A DNA stretch of 64,000 nucleotides from Tanypteryx hageni (taxonomy: Eukaryota; Arthropoda; Insecta; Odonata; Petaluridae): the NCBI GenBank assembly GCA_028673005.1, contig CM054114.1:13760516-13824515 (forward strand), given 5' to 3'. The notes under the pieces were generated by a model. The model was not told the DNA's origin. It saw nothing but the letters and a program-made list of their open reading frames with translations, and did no database searches. The position numbers were made by a program, and so were the translations under genes. This document shows, piece by piece, positions 36,676-51,546 of this stretch (its first letter is position 1; every line of letters begins with the position of its first letter).

Positions 36676-37749
36676 TTAGTTTTTAGGTATTGATGGAATC
36701 AGTCCAGGCTTCTCCTCCTGGTCATCTGAATTGCCAGAAGTCAAATCGAGTTCTCCAACCGATGGAGTACTTAGAGATTCGGATGTACTTCCGATAAATT
36801 TCCAAATGTCAGGAAATTTATCTCCAATAAGTTCAAAGTTATTAGGTGCATTCATGTTGGAGTTGGGTAAATATATTGTGATGGCGTCTGCGCTACTCCC
36901 GCTGAAACCTCCGGGCCCGGCAGATACGGCTTTGGAATCAGCTTTAGATCCGGATAGCCCTCCTGGGCCAGCGGATAACGATTTTGCTTCCGAGGTTGAG
37001 CCTGAGATACCTCCTGGAACGGAAGAAAAGGAATTGGCGCCCGCGTTAGCCCCGGTGATGGTATCTGGACCGGCATTCGTAGTAGGGGCGCCCGTATTAG
37101 AGCCGGAAATGCCTAATGGTGCAGTTGTCAGTGGGTTTGCTCCGGAGATTGAGGCGGAAATTCCTTTCGACTCCTCGGTGTCATTCGCTACGGAAATATC
37201 TGAAGGCACATCGTATTTCCCGTCGGATCCAACGCTTGAAGGGCTTATTCCTGCATTCATGTTGTTAGAGCCAGCATTTCCTGGCAATGCTGCAAGTTAT
37301 AAGAAAATTAGAGAAATCTTTATTTTCTGAATAAAAAAATCATGAATTTCTTGATTCACCTAGTGACCGCAGATTACTCTCGATGCCTTAAGTAGGAATG
37401 TAAACAGAACATGTGCGTTAAACATTTATCGTGATCTCAAATACGATTCCACCCTAAGGGAAGATATATGTTATGATTATCATGAGCAAAACGAGCTATG
37501 CATATAAACAAAATTTTAGTTTTCTTAAAGAATCCTTTCCATTTCAATGACGAAAATTAATCACTGGTGACGATTCCGTAAAAACTCAAAAACTTCCATT
37601 TCGATAAATTGCCATTATATTTATTATTGATAGTATCATTCAATTGCAGCTGAGTTAAATTAGATGTGCCCGGAAAACTAACCTTTTGATTCAATCTGGG
37701 CCAAAATGGCACACAATGCCACCAATAACCAAGTTGCCACCCGGATCAT
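36676..37749 (-). CDS. Secreted Gly/Ser-rich repeat protein, copy 10 (two exons)
   Basis: Coding exons are 37683..37749 and 36676..37289. The protein is identical to copy 8. AATAAA is at 36552..36557, TGACGTCA at 38836..38843. Units 9, 10 and 11 share class-A spacer markers (ATTGTTTC before the ATGGAATTGC stretch, TATGTATGTTCAC, GATGCTAGAACG), so these three probably arose by the most recent rounds of exchange. Confidence 0.9.
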
Positions 37750-38918
37750 CCTTCAAAATCGAGGAATACTAAAAGAAGCTCACTGTCTTCCACACAAGGT
37801 CCAAAGGTTTAGGAGACACGAAGCGTCAGCACACCTCGGCGACGACCATACGAATGGTTGAAGAAAAAATCAAGGGCTGGCGAGCAATAACTGCATTGTG
37901 AAATGTTTTACGTCAGCTGGGTACTTGCTCGTAGAAATGTAATAAAACAGCGATTCACGGTATCCATAATCCGTTTATGCGGTTTCATAGAATCTTCTTA
38001 ATGTGGCATTTTTTCTAATGACGCGTTTTCTGAGTGATTCTCTGAGAATTTCGACTTGGATTTCGGAATCCGCTTAAATTATTGTTTCTAAATGGAATTG
38101 CAGGTAAAATTGATGCTAGAACGTACATTTACTTTGGAGTCTTTGAAATTCTCTATTTTAAAACATCCGACACAATTGAAAAATTTGATATTGCGTATTT
38201 TTATTTCATCTATAACGCATTGAAAACATGGAGTTTTCTTCCATTATGCCAGTCCGCAATCATAACGTATGCCGTTTGTTTAAAAAGTTTATACCATCCT
38301 AAGTTACGAAACCAATTGAAATAACGATAAATTTTTTAAGGCAGTGGTAGAGTGTGAAAAATGCCACTCGATTGAGATTGAGTCCCGTCGTTATTTTCCG
38401 TTTGGCTTTAAACGGATATTAAAATTTCATCATGACCAGCCTCTTTGTAAACGTTATCAGAGTTAGATTATGTATGTTCACAATGACTGTATTAACTAAA
38501 GCGAAATTTCATTTATTTCCATGTATTGGCAAGATGGATTACTATCTATTAAATATTAATCCACTGTGGGTTATTGTTTTATAAATGATCCTTTTAATTT
38601 TTAATACGATTTCAAAGACTTACTAGAAAAGTATATAGTACCATTTTCTTGAATCAACATTTGCCGCTATTATTAAATCGTTGTTTACAAATATTTGCAA
38701 ACTTCATTATATCTGCTAAATCAATTCCTGCTTTCAGACATGCAATATATACGTATTTCGTAGTAGCTTTTTATATGTACAAAATATTAACTTGTGCACT
38801 TATACACTAAAGCTTACTTAGTGCTATATTTATACTGACGTCATTTCAGGGGGGTTTTTTATTAGACTCAATATGGCAATAATTCAGGAAAGGCACATGC
38901 GATATTTCGTTATCAAAT

Positions 38919-39263
38919 TTAAAAGACTTGCTTATTTTTCATATGCATGCTCTTATAGAAAGCTATGGCGGTATTGTTGTTAATTGGAGTGATTATATGA
39001 GACGTACCGTTCGTATGATGACATTCCTTTTTCAGTGACAGTAATATTGTTCTTCTAAACAGACCAGTTATAGAAATATTTTGGGCACGTGGATGATCGC
39101 GGATATTTTCCGACCAGAATATATATTTTATAGTGCCTTTCTCAAAACCAGACAACAACATTTTCATAGCGTTTGCACACTCATTATTTTCCTCATTATT
39201 GTACTTCAAATCAACCCGGTAGCTTAGGTAAACTAATGGAATGTTTGCAATTGCAAGGTACAT
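38919..39263 (-). pseudogene. Acetyltransferase-like open frame, unit 10
   Basis: As unit 9 but with the more common YLSYRVDL. Confidence 0.32.
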
Positions 39264-40763
39264 ATTCTTTCAAATCAGAATATGAAAGAGCATTCACGCC
39301 AGTGTTCTGGTAAATCGACGATATCGTTATCATAGGAAATGAAACATAAATGCTGCCATGTTTACCAATTGTATTTATATTTATTTATACGTTATATTTG
39401 TCTTTTCAAAATTTTATAAACTTAATTTTCGAATTTTTACGAAGCGACATTATTCAAATAGAGCGATTGAGATATAATTACATATTCATCAATTACATTT
39501 AACAGCAGTATTTTTTATATTTTCTGCATTAACACCCGCCGTTTTGACTAATGTAAATGGCGTCCCTATCTTCATTGAAATCTTAGATACGGTTTGTTGG
39601 CTTGCATAGTGCCTTTAAATTGCTGGACGGAATAAATGACTCTTTCTAGTCATTCTCCACTAAAACATGTTTATAAATCTCCTTACAAAATTATATACAG
39701 ATGACATTACTCCACATTTCGCAATCGTATTTCAAAAGATGGTCGATTGTACGGGACGCAGTGACTGTGTCATCAATTTTTCGTTCAACAATATCCCAAC
39801 GAAATATTTATAAATTTCTCAAGTATCGGAACTCTAAAAATAAAAATTATTATTCCAGGATACATGAATATCATAGCGGCATATATAGAGACCTCGAACT
39901 CCAATACACTAACTGGTCATTTACAAGTCATTGTTTTAAACTAGGGTTCATTCCTTTGAAATCCAAGAGTTGACAAACATTTTGCAATTGAAAAGTGCAA
40001 TCATAACGCTAATCATATTATTTCGTTGGTTTCAATTCATTTATCAAATTATTTAAAATGAATCTAACACACAGTTTCGTAAAATCGAATGCAGCTGAAC
40101 TACTTGAAAAATATGCAAAGTAGAATATTAGTTTGTTCATTAAGGATAATTTAAAACTATTTTGATATCTTAACTTCGCTTAATACATTCGCAATTATTT
40201 GATGTGCGATACCATTTACAACATTCAGTTTATATTGCAGAAATAAGAAAAGGGGTACCTGATTTATGTTAAAATGGGAAACGAGTGGAGGATGTCTTGA
40301 TCATTAAAATATATTGCAAAAACCTTATTATTGAGGAATGCTAAATGGCGCTTTTTTTCTACATAATCCTTGTCATTCGAAGCCATATGTGACGCTTCCG
40401 CAGCCATGTTTGTTACATTTGTTCAAGCATTTATCGAATGATTGATTGCATTTGATAGGTAGACTTAAAACACGGGGTTTTTAAGCGGCCACCTTATGAA
40501 GATAGACCGTTCCGCATTTCTACGAAGCATAACTTCGCAACGGATCAGCTTCTGATTTATTCCTATCCCGATGTCAGACTCTCCGTTGACGAAAATTAGG
40601 AAAAATAAATCTGTACAATTTGTGCCTCTAAGGAAGATTTTATTATTTGATAACTAAATCAATGCTACAGTTATTCATGCAACATAAAAAACAATGGGAT
40701 TCATGAATAATTATTGTAAATAAATGGTTTTTATCATTCTAACTCGTATCGAATGAGGAGTTA

Positions 40764-41837
40764 TTAGTTTTTAGGTATTGATGGAATCAGTCCAGGCTTC
40801 TCCTCCTGGTCATCTGAATTGCCAGAAGTCAAATCGAGTTCTCCAACCGATGGAGTACTTAGAGATTCGGATGTACTTCCGATAAATTTCCAAATGTCAG
40901 GAAATTTATCTCCAATAAGTTCAAAGTTATTAGGTGCATTCATGTTGGAGTTGGGTAAATATATTGTGATGGCGTCTGCGCTACTCCCGCTGAAACCTCC
41001 GGGCCCGGCAGATACGGCTTTGGAATCAGCTTTAGATCCGGATAGCCCTCCTGGGCCAGCGGATAACGATTTTGCTTCCGAGGTTGAGCCTGAGATACCT
41101 CCTGGAACGGAAGAAAAGGAATTGGCGCCCGCGTTAGCCCCGGTGATGGTATCTGGACCGGCATTCGTAGTAGGGGCGCCCGTATTAGAGCCGGAAATGC
41201 CTAATGGTGCAGTTGTCAGTGGGTTTGCTCCGGAGATTGAGGCGGAAATTCCTTTCGACTCCTCGGTGTCATTCGCTACGGAAATATCTGAAGGCACATC
41301 GTATTTCCCGTCGGATCCAACGCTTGAAGGGCTTATTCCTGCATTCATGTTGTTAGAGCCAGCATTTCCTGGCAATGCTGCAAGTTATAAGAAAATTAGA
41401 GAAATCTTTATTTTCTGAATAAAAAAATCATGAATTTCTTGATTCACCTAGTGACCGCAGATTACTCTCGATGCCTTAAGTAGGAATGTAAACAGAACAT
41501 GTGCGTTAAACATTTATCGTGATCTCAAATACGATTCCACCCTAAGGGAAGATATATGTTATGATTATCATGAGCAAAACGAGCTATGCATATAAACAAA
41601 ATTTTAGTTTTCTTAAAGAATCCTTTCCATTTCAATGACGAAAATTAATCACTGGTGACGATTCCGTAAAAACTCAAAAACTTCCATTTCGATAAATTGC
41701 CATTATATTTATTATTGATAGTATCATTCAATTGCAGCTGAGTTAAATTAGATGTGCCCGGAAAACTAACCTTTTGATTCAATCTGGGCCAAAATGGCAC
41801 ACAATGCCACCAATAACCAAGTTGCCACCCGGATCAT
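40764..41837 (-). CDS. Secreted Gly/Ser-rich repeat protein, copy 11 (two exons)
   Basis: Coding exons are 41771..41837 and 40764..41377. The protein is identical to copy 8. AATAAA is at 40639..40644, TGACGTCA at 42924..42931. The 3' flank has AAAAATAAATCTG instead of AAAAATGAATCTG, a change also seen beyond copies 9, 13, 14 and 16, which shows that short tracts have moved between units independently of the exons. Confidence 0.9.
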
Positions 41838-43006
41838 CCTTCAAAATCGAGGAATACTAAAAGAAGCTCACTGTCTTCCACACAAGGTCCAAAGGTTTAG
41901 GAGACACGAAGCGTCAGCACACCTCGGCGACGACCATACGAATGGTTGAAGAAAAAATCAAGGGCTGGCGAGCAATAACTGCATTGTGAAATGTTTTACG
42001 TCAGCTGGGTACTTGCTCGTAGAAATGTAATAAAACAGCGATTCACGGTATCCATAATCCGTTTATGCGGTTTCATAGAATCTTCTTAATGTGGCATTTT
42101 TGCTAATGACGCGTTTTCTGAGTGATTCTCTGAGAATTTCGACTTGGATTTCGGAATCCGCTTAAATTATTGTTTCTAAATGGAATTGCAGGTAAAATTG
42201 ATGCTAGAACGTACATTTACTTTGGAGTCTTTGAAATTCTCTATTTTAAAACATCCGACACAATTGAAAAATTTGATATTGCGTATTTTTATTTCATCTA
42301 TAACGCATTGAAAACATGGAGTTTTCTTCCATTATGCCAGTCCGCAATCATAACGTATGCCGTTTGTTTAAAAAGTTTATACCATCCTAAGTTACGAAAC
42401 CAATTGAAATAACGATAAATTTTTTAAGGCAGTGGTAGAGTGTGAAAAATGCCACTCGATTGAGATTGAGTCCCGTCGTTATTTTCCGTTTGGCTTTAAA
42501 CGGATATTAAAATTTCATCATGACCAGCCTCTTTGTAAACGTTATCAGAGTTAGATTATGTATGTTCACAATGACTGTATTAACTAAAGCGAAATTTCAT
42601 TTATTTCCATGTATTGGCAAGATGGATTACTATCTATTAAATATTAATCCACTGTGGGTTATTGTTTTATAAATGATCCTTTTAATTTTTAATACGATTT
42701 CAAAGACTTACTAGAAAAGTATATAGTACCATTTTCTTGAATCAACATTTGCCGCTATTATTAAATCGTTGTTTACAAATATTTGCAAACTTCATTATAT
42801 CTGCTAAATCAATTCCTGCTTTCAGACATGCAATATATACGTATTTCGTAGTAGCTTTTTATATGTACAAAATATTAACTTGTGCACTTATACACTAAAG
42901 CTTACTTAGTGCTATATTTATACTGACGTCATTTCAGGGGGGTTTTTTATTAGACTCAATATGGCAATAATTCAGGAAAGGCACATGCGATATTTCGTTA
43001 TCAAAT

Positions 43007-43351
43007 TTAAAAGACTTGCTTATTTTTCATATGCATGCTCTTATAGAAAGCTATGGCGGTATTGTTGTTAATTGGAGTGATTATATGAGACGTACCGTTC
43101 GTATGATGACATTCCTTTTTCAGTGACAGTAATATTGTTCTTCTAAACAGACCAGTTATAGAAATATTTTGGGCACGTGGATGATCGCGGATATTTTCCG
43201 ACCAGAATATATATTTTATAGTGCCTTTCTCAAAACCAGACAACAACATTTTCATAGCGTTTGCACACTCATTATTTTCCTCATTATTGTACTTCAAATC
43301 AACCCGGTAGCTTAGGTAAACTAATGGAATGTTTGCAATTGCAAGGTACAT
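43007..43351 (-). pseudogene. Acetyltransferase-like open frame, unit 11
   Basis: Identical frame to unit 10. Confidence 0.32.
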
Positions 43352-44850
43352 ATTCTTTCAAATCAGAATATGAAAGAGCATTCACGCCAGTGTTCTGGTA
43401 AATCGACGATATCGTTATCATAGGAAATGAAACATAAATGCTGCCATGTTTACCAATTGTATTTATATTTATTTATACGTTATATTTGTCTTTTCAAAAT
43501 TTTATAAACTTAATTTTCGAATTTTTACGAAGCGACATTATTCAAATAGAGCGATTGAGATATAATTACATATTCATCAATTACATTTAACAGCAGTATT
43601 TTTTATATTTTCTGCATTAACACCCGCCGTTTTGACTAATGTAAATGGCGTCCCTATCTTCATTGAAATCTTAGATACGGTTTGTTGGCTTGCATAGTGC
43701 CTTTAAATTGCTGGACGGAATAAATGACTCTTTCTAGTCATTCTCCACTAAAACATGTTTATAAATCTCCTTACAAAATTATATACAGATGACATTACTC
43801 CACATTTCGCAATCGTATTTCAAAAGATGGTCGATTGTACGGGACGCAGTGACTGTGTCATCAATTTTTCGTTCAACAATATCCCAACGAAATATTTATA
43901 AATTTCTCAAGTATCGGAACTCTAAAAATAAAAATTATTATTCCAGGATACATGAATATCATAGCGGCATATATAGAGACCTCGAACTCCAATACACTAA
44001 CTGGTCATTTACAAGTCATTGTTTTAAACTAGGGTTCATTCCTTTGAAATCCAAGAGTTGACAAAAATTTTGCAATTGAAAAGTGCAATCATAACGCTAA
44101 TCATATTATTTCGTTGGTTTCAATTCATTTATCAAATTATTTACAATGAATCTAACACACAGTTTCGTAAAATCGAATGCAGCTGAACTACTTGAAAAAT
44201 ATGCAAAGTAGAATATTAGTTTGTTCATTAAGGATAATTTAAAACTATTTTGATATCTTAACTTCGCTTAATACATTCGCAATTATTTGATGTGCGATAC
44301 CATTTACAACATTCAGTTTATATTGCAGAAATAAGAAAAGGGGTACCTGATTTATGTTAAAATGGGAAACGAGTGGAGGATGTCTTGATCATTAAAATAT
44401 ATTGCAAAAACCTTATTATTGAGGAATGCTAAATGGCGCTTTTTTTCTACATAATCCTTGTCATTCGAAGCCATATGTGACGCTTCCGCAGCCATGTTTG
44501 TTACATTTGTTCAAGCATTTATCGAATGATTGATTGCATTTGATAGGTAGACTTAAAACACGGGGTTTTTAAGCGGCCACCTTATGAAGATAGACCGTTC
44601 CGCATTTCTACGAAGCATAACTTCGCAACGGATCAGCTTCTGATTTATTCCTATCCCGATGTCAGACTCTCCGTTGACGAAAATTAGGAAAAATGAATCT
44701 GTACAATTTGTGCCTCTAAGGAAGATTTTATTATTTGATAACTAAATCAATGCTACAGTTATTCATGCAACATAAAAACAATGGGATTCATGAATAATTA
44801 TTGTAAATAAATGGCTTTTATCATTCTAACTCGTATCGAATGAGGAGTTA

Positions 44851-45924
44851 TTAGTTTTTAGGTATTGATGGAATCAGTCCAGGCTTCTCCTCCTGGTCAT
44901 CTGAATTGCCAGAAGTCAAATCGAGTTCTCCAACCGATGGAGTACTTAGAGATTCGGATGTACTTCCGATAAATTTCCAAATGTCAGGAAATTTATCTCC
45001 AATAAGTTCAAAGTTATTAGGTGCATTCATGTTGGAGTTGGGTAAATATATTGTGATGGCGTCTGCGCTACTCCCGCTGAAACCTCCGGGCCCGGCAGAT
45101 ACGGCTTTGGAATCAGCTTTAGATCCGGATAGCCCTCCTGGGCCAGCGGATAACGATTTTGCTTCCGAGGTTGAGCCTGAGATACCTCCTGGAACGGAAG
45201 AAAAGGAATTGGCGCCCGCGTTAGCCCCGGTGATGGTATCTGGACCGGCATTCGTAGTAGGGGCGCCCGTATTAGAGCCGGAAATGCCTAATGGTGCAGT
45301 TGTCAGTGGGTTTGCTCCGGAGATTGAGGCGGAAATTCCTTTCGACTCCTCGGTGTCATTCGCTACGGAAATATCTGAAGGCACATCGTATTTCCCGTCG
45401 GATCCAACGCTTGAAGGGCTTATTCCTGCATTCATGTTGTTAGAGCCAGCATTTCCTGGCAATGCTGCAAGTTATAAGAAAATTAGAGAAATCTTTATTT
45501 TCTGAATAAAAAAATCATGAATTTCTTGATTCACCTAGTGACCGCAGATTACACTCGATGCCTTAAGTAGGAATGTAAACAGAACATGTGCGTTAAACAT
45601 TTATCGTGATCTCAAATACGATTCCACCCTAAGGGAAGATATATGTTATGATTATCATGAGCAAAACGATCTATGCATATATACAAAATTTTAGTTTTCT
45701 TAAAGAATCCTTTCCATTTCAATGACGAAAATTAATCACTGGTGACGATTCCGTAAAAACTCAAAAACTTCCATTTCGATAAATTGCCCTTATATTTATT
45801 ATTGATAGTATCATTCAATTGCAGCTGAGTTAAATTAGATGTGCCCGGAAAACTAACCTTTTGATTCAATCTGGGCCAAAATGGCACACAATGCCACCAA
45901 TAACCAAGTTGCCACCCGGATCAT
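44851..45924 (-). CDS. Secreted Gly/Ser-rich repeat protein, copy 12 (two exons)
   Basis: Coding exons are 45858..45924 and 44851..45464. The protein is identical to copy 8. AATAAA is at 44727..44732, TGACGTCA at 47002..47009. Its intron has AACGATCTATGC and TGCCCTTATA, shared with copies 8 and 15 (class B), against AACGAGCTATGC and TGCCATTATA in class A. Confidence 0.9.
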
Positions 45925-47084
45925 CCTTCAAAATCGAGGAATACTAAAAGAAGCTCACTGTCTTCCACACAAGGTCCAAAGGTTTAGGAGACACGAAGCG
46001 TCAGCACACCTCGGCGACGACCATACGAATGGTTGAAGAAAAAATCAAGGGCTGGCGAGCAATAACTGCATTGTGAAATGTTTTACGTCAGCTGGGTACT
46101 TGCTCGTAGAAATGTAATAAAACAGCGATTCACGGTATCCATAATCCGTTTATGCGGTTTCATAGAATCTTCTTAATGTGGCATTTTTGCTAATGACGCG
46201 TTTTCTGAGTGATTCTCTGAGAATTTCGACTTGGATTTTGGAATCCGCTTAAATTATTATTTCTAAATGGAATTGCAGGTAAAATTGATACTAGAACGTA
46301 CATTTACTTTGGAGTCTTTGAAATTCTCTATTTTAAAACATCCGACACAATTGAAAAATTTGATATTGCGTATTTTTATTTCATCTATAACGCATTGAAA
46401 ACATGGAGTTTTCTTCCATTATGCCAGTCCGCAATCATAACGTATGCCGTTTGTTTAAAAAGTTTATACCATCATAAGTTACGAAACCAATTGAAATAAC
46501 GATAAATTTTTTAAGGCAGTGGTAGAGTGTGAAAAATGCCACTCGATTGAGATTGAGTCCCGTCGTTATTTTCCGTTTGGCTTTAAACGGATATTAAAAT
46601 TTCATCATGACCAGCCTCTTTGTAAACGTTATCAGAGTTAGATTATGTTTGTTCACAATGACTGTATTAACGAAAGCGAAATTTCATTTATTTCCATGTA
46701 TTGGCAAGATGGATTACTATCTATTAAATAATAATCCACTGTGGGTTATTGTTTTATAAATGATCCTTTTAATTTTTAATACGATTTCAAAGACTTACTA
46801 GAAAAGTATATAGTACCATTTTCTTGAATCAACATTTGCCGCTATTTATTAAATCGTTGTTTACAAATATTTGCAAAATTCATGAATCAATTCCAGCTTT
46901 CAGACATGCAATATATACGTATTTCGTAGTAGCTTTTTATATGAACAAAATATTAACCCGTGCACTTATACACTAAAGCTTACTTAGTGCTTTATTTATA
47001 CTGACGTCATTTCAGGGTGGTTTTTTATTAGACTCAATATGGCAATAATTCAGGAAAGGCACATGCGATATTTCGTTATCAAAT

Positions 47085-47459
47085 TTAAAAGACTTGCTTA
47101 TTTTTCATATGCATGCTCTTATAGAAAGCTATGGCGGTATTGTTGTTAATTGGAGTGATTATATGAGACGTACCGTTCGTATGATGACATTCCTTTTTCA
47201 GTGACAGTAATATTGTTCTTCTAAACAGACCAGTTATAGAAATATTTTGGGCACGTGGATGATCGCGGATATTTTCCGACCAGAATATATATTTTATAGT
47301 GCCTTTCTCAAAACCAGACAACAACATTTTCATAGCGTTTGCACACTCATTATTTTCCTCATTATTGTACTTCAGATCAACCCGGTAGCTTAGGTAAACT
47401 AATGGAATGTTTGCAATTGCAAGGTAAATATTCTTACAAATCAGAATATGAAAGAGCAT
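47085..47459 (-). pseudogene. Acetyltransferase-like open frame, unit 12 (class B)
   Basis: 124-aa frame identical to unit 8. Confidence 0.32.
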
Positions 47460-48928
47460 TCACGCATGTGTTCTGGTAAATCGACGATATCGTTATCATA
47501 GGAAATGAAACATAGATGCTGCCATGTTTACCAATTGTATTTATATTTAATTAAACGTTATATTTGTCTTTTCAAAATTTTATAAACTTAATTTTCGAAT
47601 TTTTACGAAGCGACATTATTCAAATAGAGCGATTGAGAAATAATTACATATTCATCAATTACATCTTTCAGCAGTATTTTTTATATTTTCTGCATTAACA
47701 CCCGCCGTTTTGACTAATGTAAATGGCGTCCCTATCTTCATTGAAATCTTAGATACGGTTTGTTGGCTTGCATAGTGCCTTTAAATTGCTGGACGGAATA
47801 AATGACTCTTTCTAGTCATTCTCCACTAAAACATGTTTAGAAATCTCCTTACAAAATTATAGACAGATGACATTACTCCACATTTCGCAATCATATTTCA
47901 AAAGATGGTCGATTGTACGGGACGCAGTGACTGTGTCATCAATTTTTCGTTCAACAATATCCCAACGAAATATTTTTAAATTTCTCAAGTATCGGAACTC
48001 TAAAAATAAAAATTATTATTCCAGGATACATGAATATCATAGCGGCATATATAGAGACCTCGAACTCCAATACACTAACTGGTCATTTACAAGTCATTGT
48101 TTTAAACTAGGGTTCATTCCTTTGAAATCCAAGAGTTGACAAAAATTTTGCAATTGAAAAGTGCAATCATAACGCTAATCATATTATTTCGTTGGTTTCA
48201 ATTCATTTATCAAATTATTTACAATGAATCTAACACACAGTTTCGTAAAATCGAATGCAGCTGAACTACTTGAAAAATATGCAAAGTAGAATATTAGTTT
48301 GTTCATTAAGGATAATTTAAAACTATTTTGATATCTTAACTTCGCTTAATACATTCGCAATTATTTAATGTGCGATACCATTTACAACATTCAGTTTATA
48401 TTGCAGAAATAAGAAAAGGGGTACCTGATTTATGTTAAAAAGGGAAACGAGTGGAGGATGTCTTGATCATTAAAATATATTGCAAAAACCTTATTATTGA
48501 GGAATGCTAAATGGCGCTTTTTTTCTACATAATCGTTGTCATTCGAAGCCATATGTGACGCTTCCGCAGCCATGTTTGTTACATTTGTTCAAGCATTTAT
48601 CGAATGATTGATATAATTTGATAGGTAGACTTAAAACACGGGGTTTTAAGCGGCCACCTTATGAAGATAGACCGTTCCGCATTTCTACGAAGAATAACTT
48701 CGCAACGGATCAGCTTCTGATTTATTCCTATCCCGATGTCAGACTCTCCGTTGACGAAAATTAGGAAAAATAAATCTGTACAATTTGTGCCTCTAAGGAA
48801 GATTTTATTATTTGATAACTAAATCAATGCTACAGTTATTCATGCAACATAAAAAACAATGGGATTCATGAATAATTATTGTAAATAAATGGTTTTTATC
48901 ATTCTAACTCGTATCGAATGAGGAGTTA

Positions 48929-50002
48929 TTAGTTTTTAGGTATTGATGGAATCAGTCCAGGCTTCTCCTCCTGGTCATCTGAATTGCCAGAAGTCAAATC
49001 GAGTTCTCCAACCGATGGAGTACTTAGAGATTCGGATGTACTTCCGATAAATTTCCAAATGTCAGGAAATTTATCTCCAATAAGTTCAAAGTTATTAGGT
49101 GCATTCATGTTGGAGTTGGGTAAATATATTGTGATGGCGTCTGCGCTACTCCCGCTGAAACCTCCGGGCCCGGCAGATACGGCTTTGGAATCAGCTTTAG
49201 ATCCGGATAGCCCTCCTGGGCCAGCGGATAACGATTTTGCTTCCGAGGTTGAGCCTGAGATACCTCCTGGAACGGAAGAAAAGGAATTGGCGCCCGCGTT
49301 AGCCCCGGTGATGGTATCTGGACCGGCATTCGTAGTAGGGGCGCCCGTATTAGAGCCGGAAATGCCTAATGGTGCAGTTGTCAGTGGGTTTGCTCCGGAG
49401 ATTGAGGCGGAAATTCCTTTCGACTCCTCGGTGTCATTCGCTACGGAAATATCTGAAGGCACATCGTATTTCCCGTCGGATCCAACGCTTGAAGGGCTTA
49501 TTCCTGCATTCATGTTGTTAGAGCCAGCATTTCCTGGCAATGCTGCAAGTTATAAGAAAATTAGAGAAATCTTTATTTTCTGAATAAAAAAATCATGAAT
49601 TTCTTGATTCACCTAGTGACCGCAGATTACACTCGATGCCTTAAGTAGGAATGTAAAAAGAACATGTGCGTTAAACATTTATCGTGATCTCAAATACGAT
49701 TCCACCCTAAGGGAAGATATATGTTATGATTATCATGAGCAAAACGATCTATGCATATATACAAAATTTTAGTTTTCTTAAAGAATCCTTTCCATTTCAA
49801 TGACGAAAATTAATCACTGGTGACGATTCCGTAAAAACTCAAAAACTTCCATTTCGATAAATTGCCATTATATTTATTATTGATAGTATCATTCAATTGC
49901 AGCTGAGTTAAATTAGATGTGCCCGGAAAACTAACCTTTTGATTCAATCTGGGCCAAAATGGCACACAATGCCACCAATAACCAAGTTGCCACCCGGATC
50001 AT
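48929..50002 (-). CDS. Secreted Gly/Ser-rich repeat protein, copy 13 (two exons)
   Basis: Coding exons are 49936..50002 and 48929..49542. The protein is identical to copy 8. AATAAA is at 48804..48809, TGACGTCA at 51089..51096. The unit is a mosaic: class A around the upstream region (50335 onward, 4087-bp length) and class B from the acetyltransferase-like remnant rightwards. Confidence 0.9.
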
Positions 50003-51171
50003 CCTTCAAAATCGAGGAATACTAAAAGAAGCTCACTGTCTTCCACACAAGGTCCAAAGGTTTAGGAGACACGAAGCGTCAGCACACCTCGGCGACGACC
50101 ATACGAATGGTTGAAGAAAAAATCAAGGGCTGGCGAGCAATAACTGCATTGTGAAATGTTTTACGTCAGCTGGGTACTTGCTCGTAGAAATGTAATAAAA
50201 CAGCGATTCACGGTATCCATAATCCGTTTATGCGGTTTCATAGAATCTTCTTAATGTGGCATTTTTGCTAATGACGCGTTTTCTGAGTGATTCTCTGAGA
50301 ATTTCGACTTGGATTTCGGAATCCGCTTAAATTATTGTTTCTAAATGGAATTGCAGGTAAAATTGATGCTAGAACGTACATTTACTTTGGAGTCTTTGAA
50401 ATTCTCTATTTTAAAACATCCGACACAATTGAAAAATTTGATATTGCGTATTTTTATTTCATCTATAACGCATTGAAAACATGGAGTTTTCTTCCATTAT
50501 GCCAGTCCGCAATCATAACGTATGCCGTTTGTTTAAAAAGTTTATACCATCCTAAGTTACGAAACCAATTGAAATAACGATAAATTTTTTAAGGCAGTGG
50601 TAGAGTGTGAAAAATGCCACTCGATTGAGATTGAGTCCCGTCGTTATTTTCCGTTTGGCTTTAAACGGATATTAAAATTTCATCATGACCAGCCTCTTTG
50701 TAAACGTTATCAGAGTTAGATTATGTATGTTCACAATGACTGTATTAACTAAAGCGAAATTTCATTTATTTCCATGTATTGGCAAGATGGATTACTATCT
50801 ATTAAATATTAATCCACTGTGGGTTATTGTTTTATAAATGATCCTTTTAATTTTTAATACGATTTCAAAGACTTACTAGAAAAGTATATAGTACCATTTT
50901 CTTGAATCAACATTTGCCGCTATTATTAAATCGTTGTTTACAAATATTTGCAAACTTCATTATATCTGCTAAATCAATTCCTGCTTTCAGACATGCAATA
51001 TATACGTATTTCGTAGTAGCTTTTTATATGTACAAAATATTAACTTGTGCACTTATACACTAAAGCTTACTTAGTGCTATATTTATACTGACGTCATTTC
51101 AGGGGGGTTTTTTATTAGACTCAATATGGCAATAATTCAGGAAAGGCACATGCGATATTTCGTTATCAAAT

Positions 51172-51546
51172 TTAAAAGACTTGCTTATTTTTCATATGCA
51201 TGCTCTTATAGAAAGCTATGACGGTATTGTTGTTAATTGTAGTGATTATATGAGACGTACCGTTCGTATGATGACATTCCTTTTTCAGTGACAGTAATAT
51301 TGTTCTTCTAAACAGACCAGTTATAGAAATATTTTGGGCACGTGGATGATCGCGGATATTTTCCGACCAGAATATATATTTTATAGTGCCTTTCTCAAAA
51401 CCAGACAACAACATTTTCATAGCGTTTGCACACTCATTATTTTCCTCATTATTGTACTTCAGATCAACCCGGTAGCTTAGGTAAACTAATGGAATGTTTG
51501 CAATTGCAAGGTAAATATTCTTACAAATCAGAATATGAAAGAGCAT
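51172..51546 (-). pseudogene. Acetyltransferase-like open frame, unit 13
   Basis: Class-B 124-aa form with two private changes near the motif-B region (TTINNNTVIAF instead of TPINNNTAIAF). Confidence 0.3.
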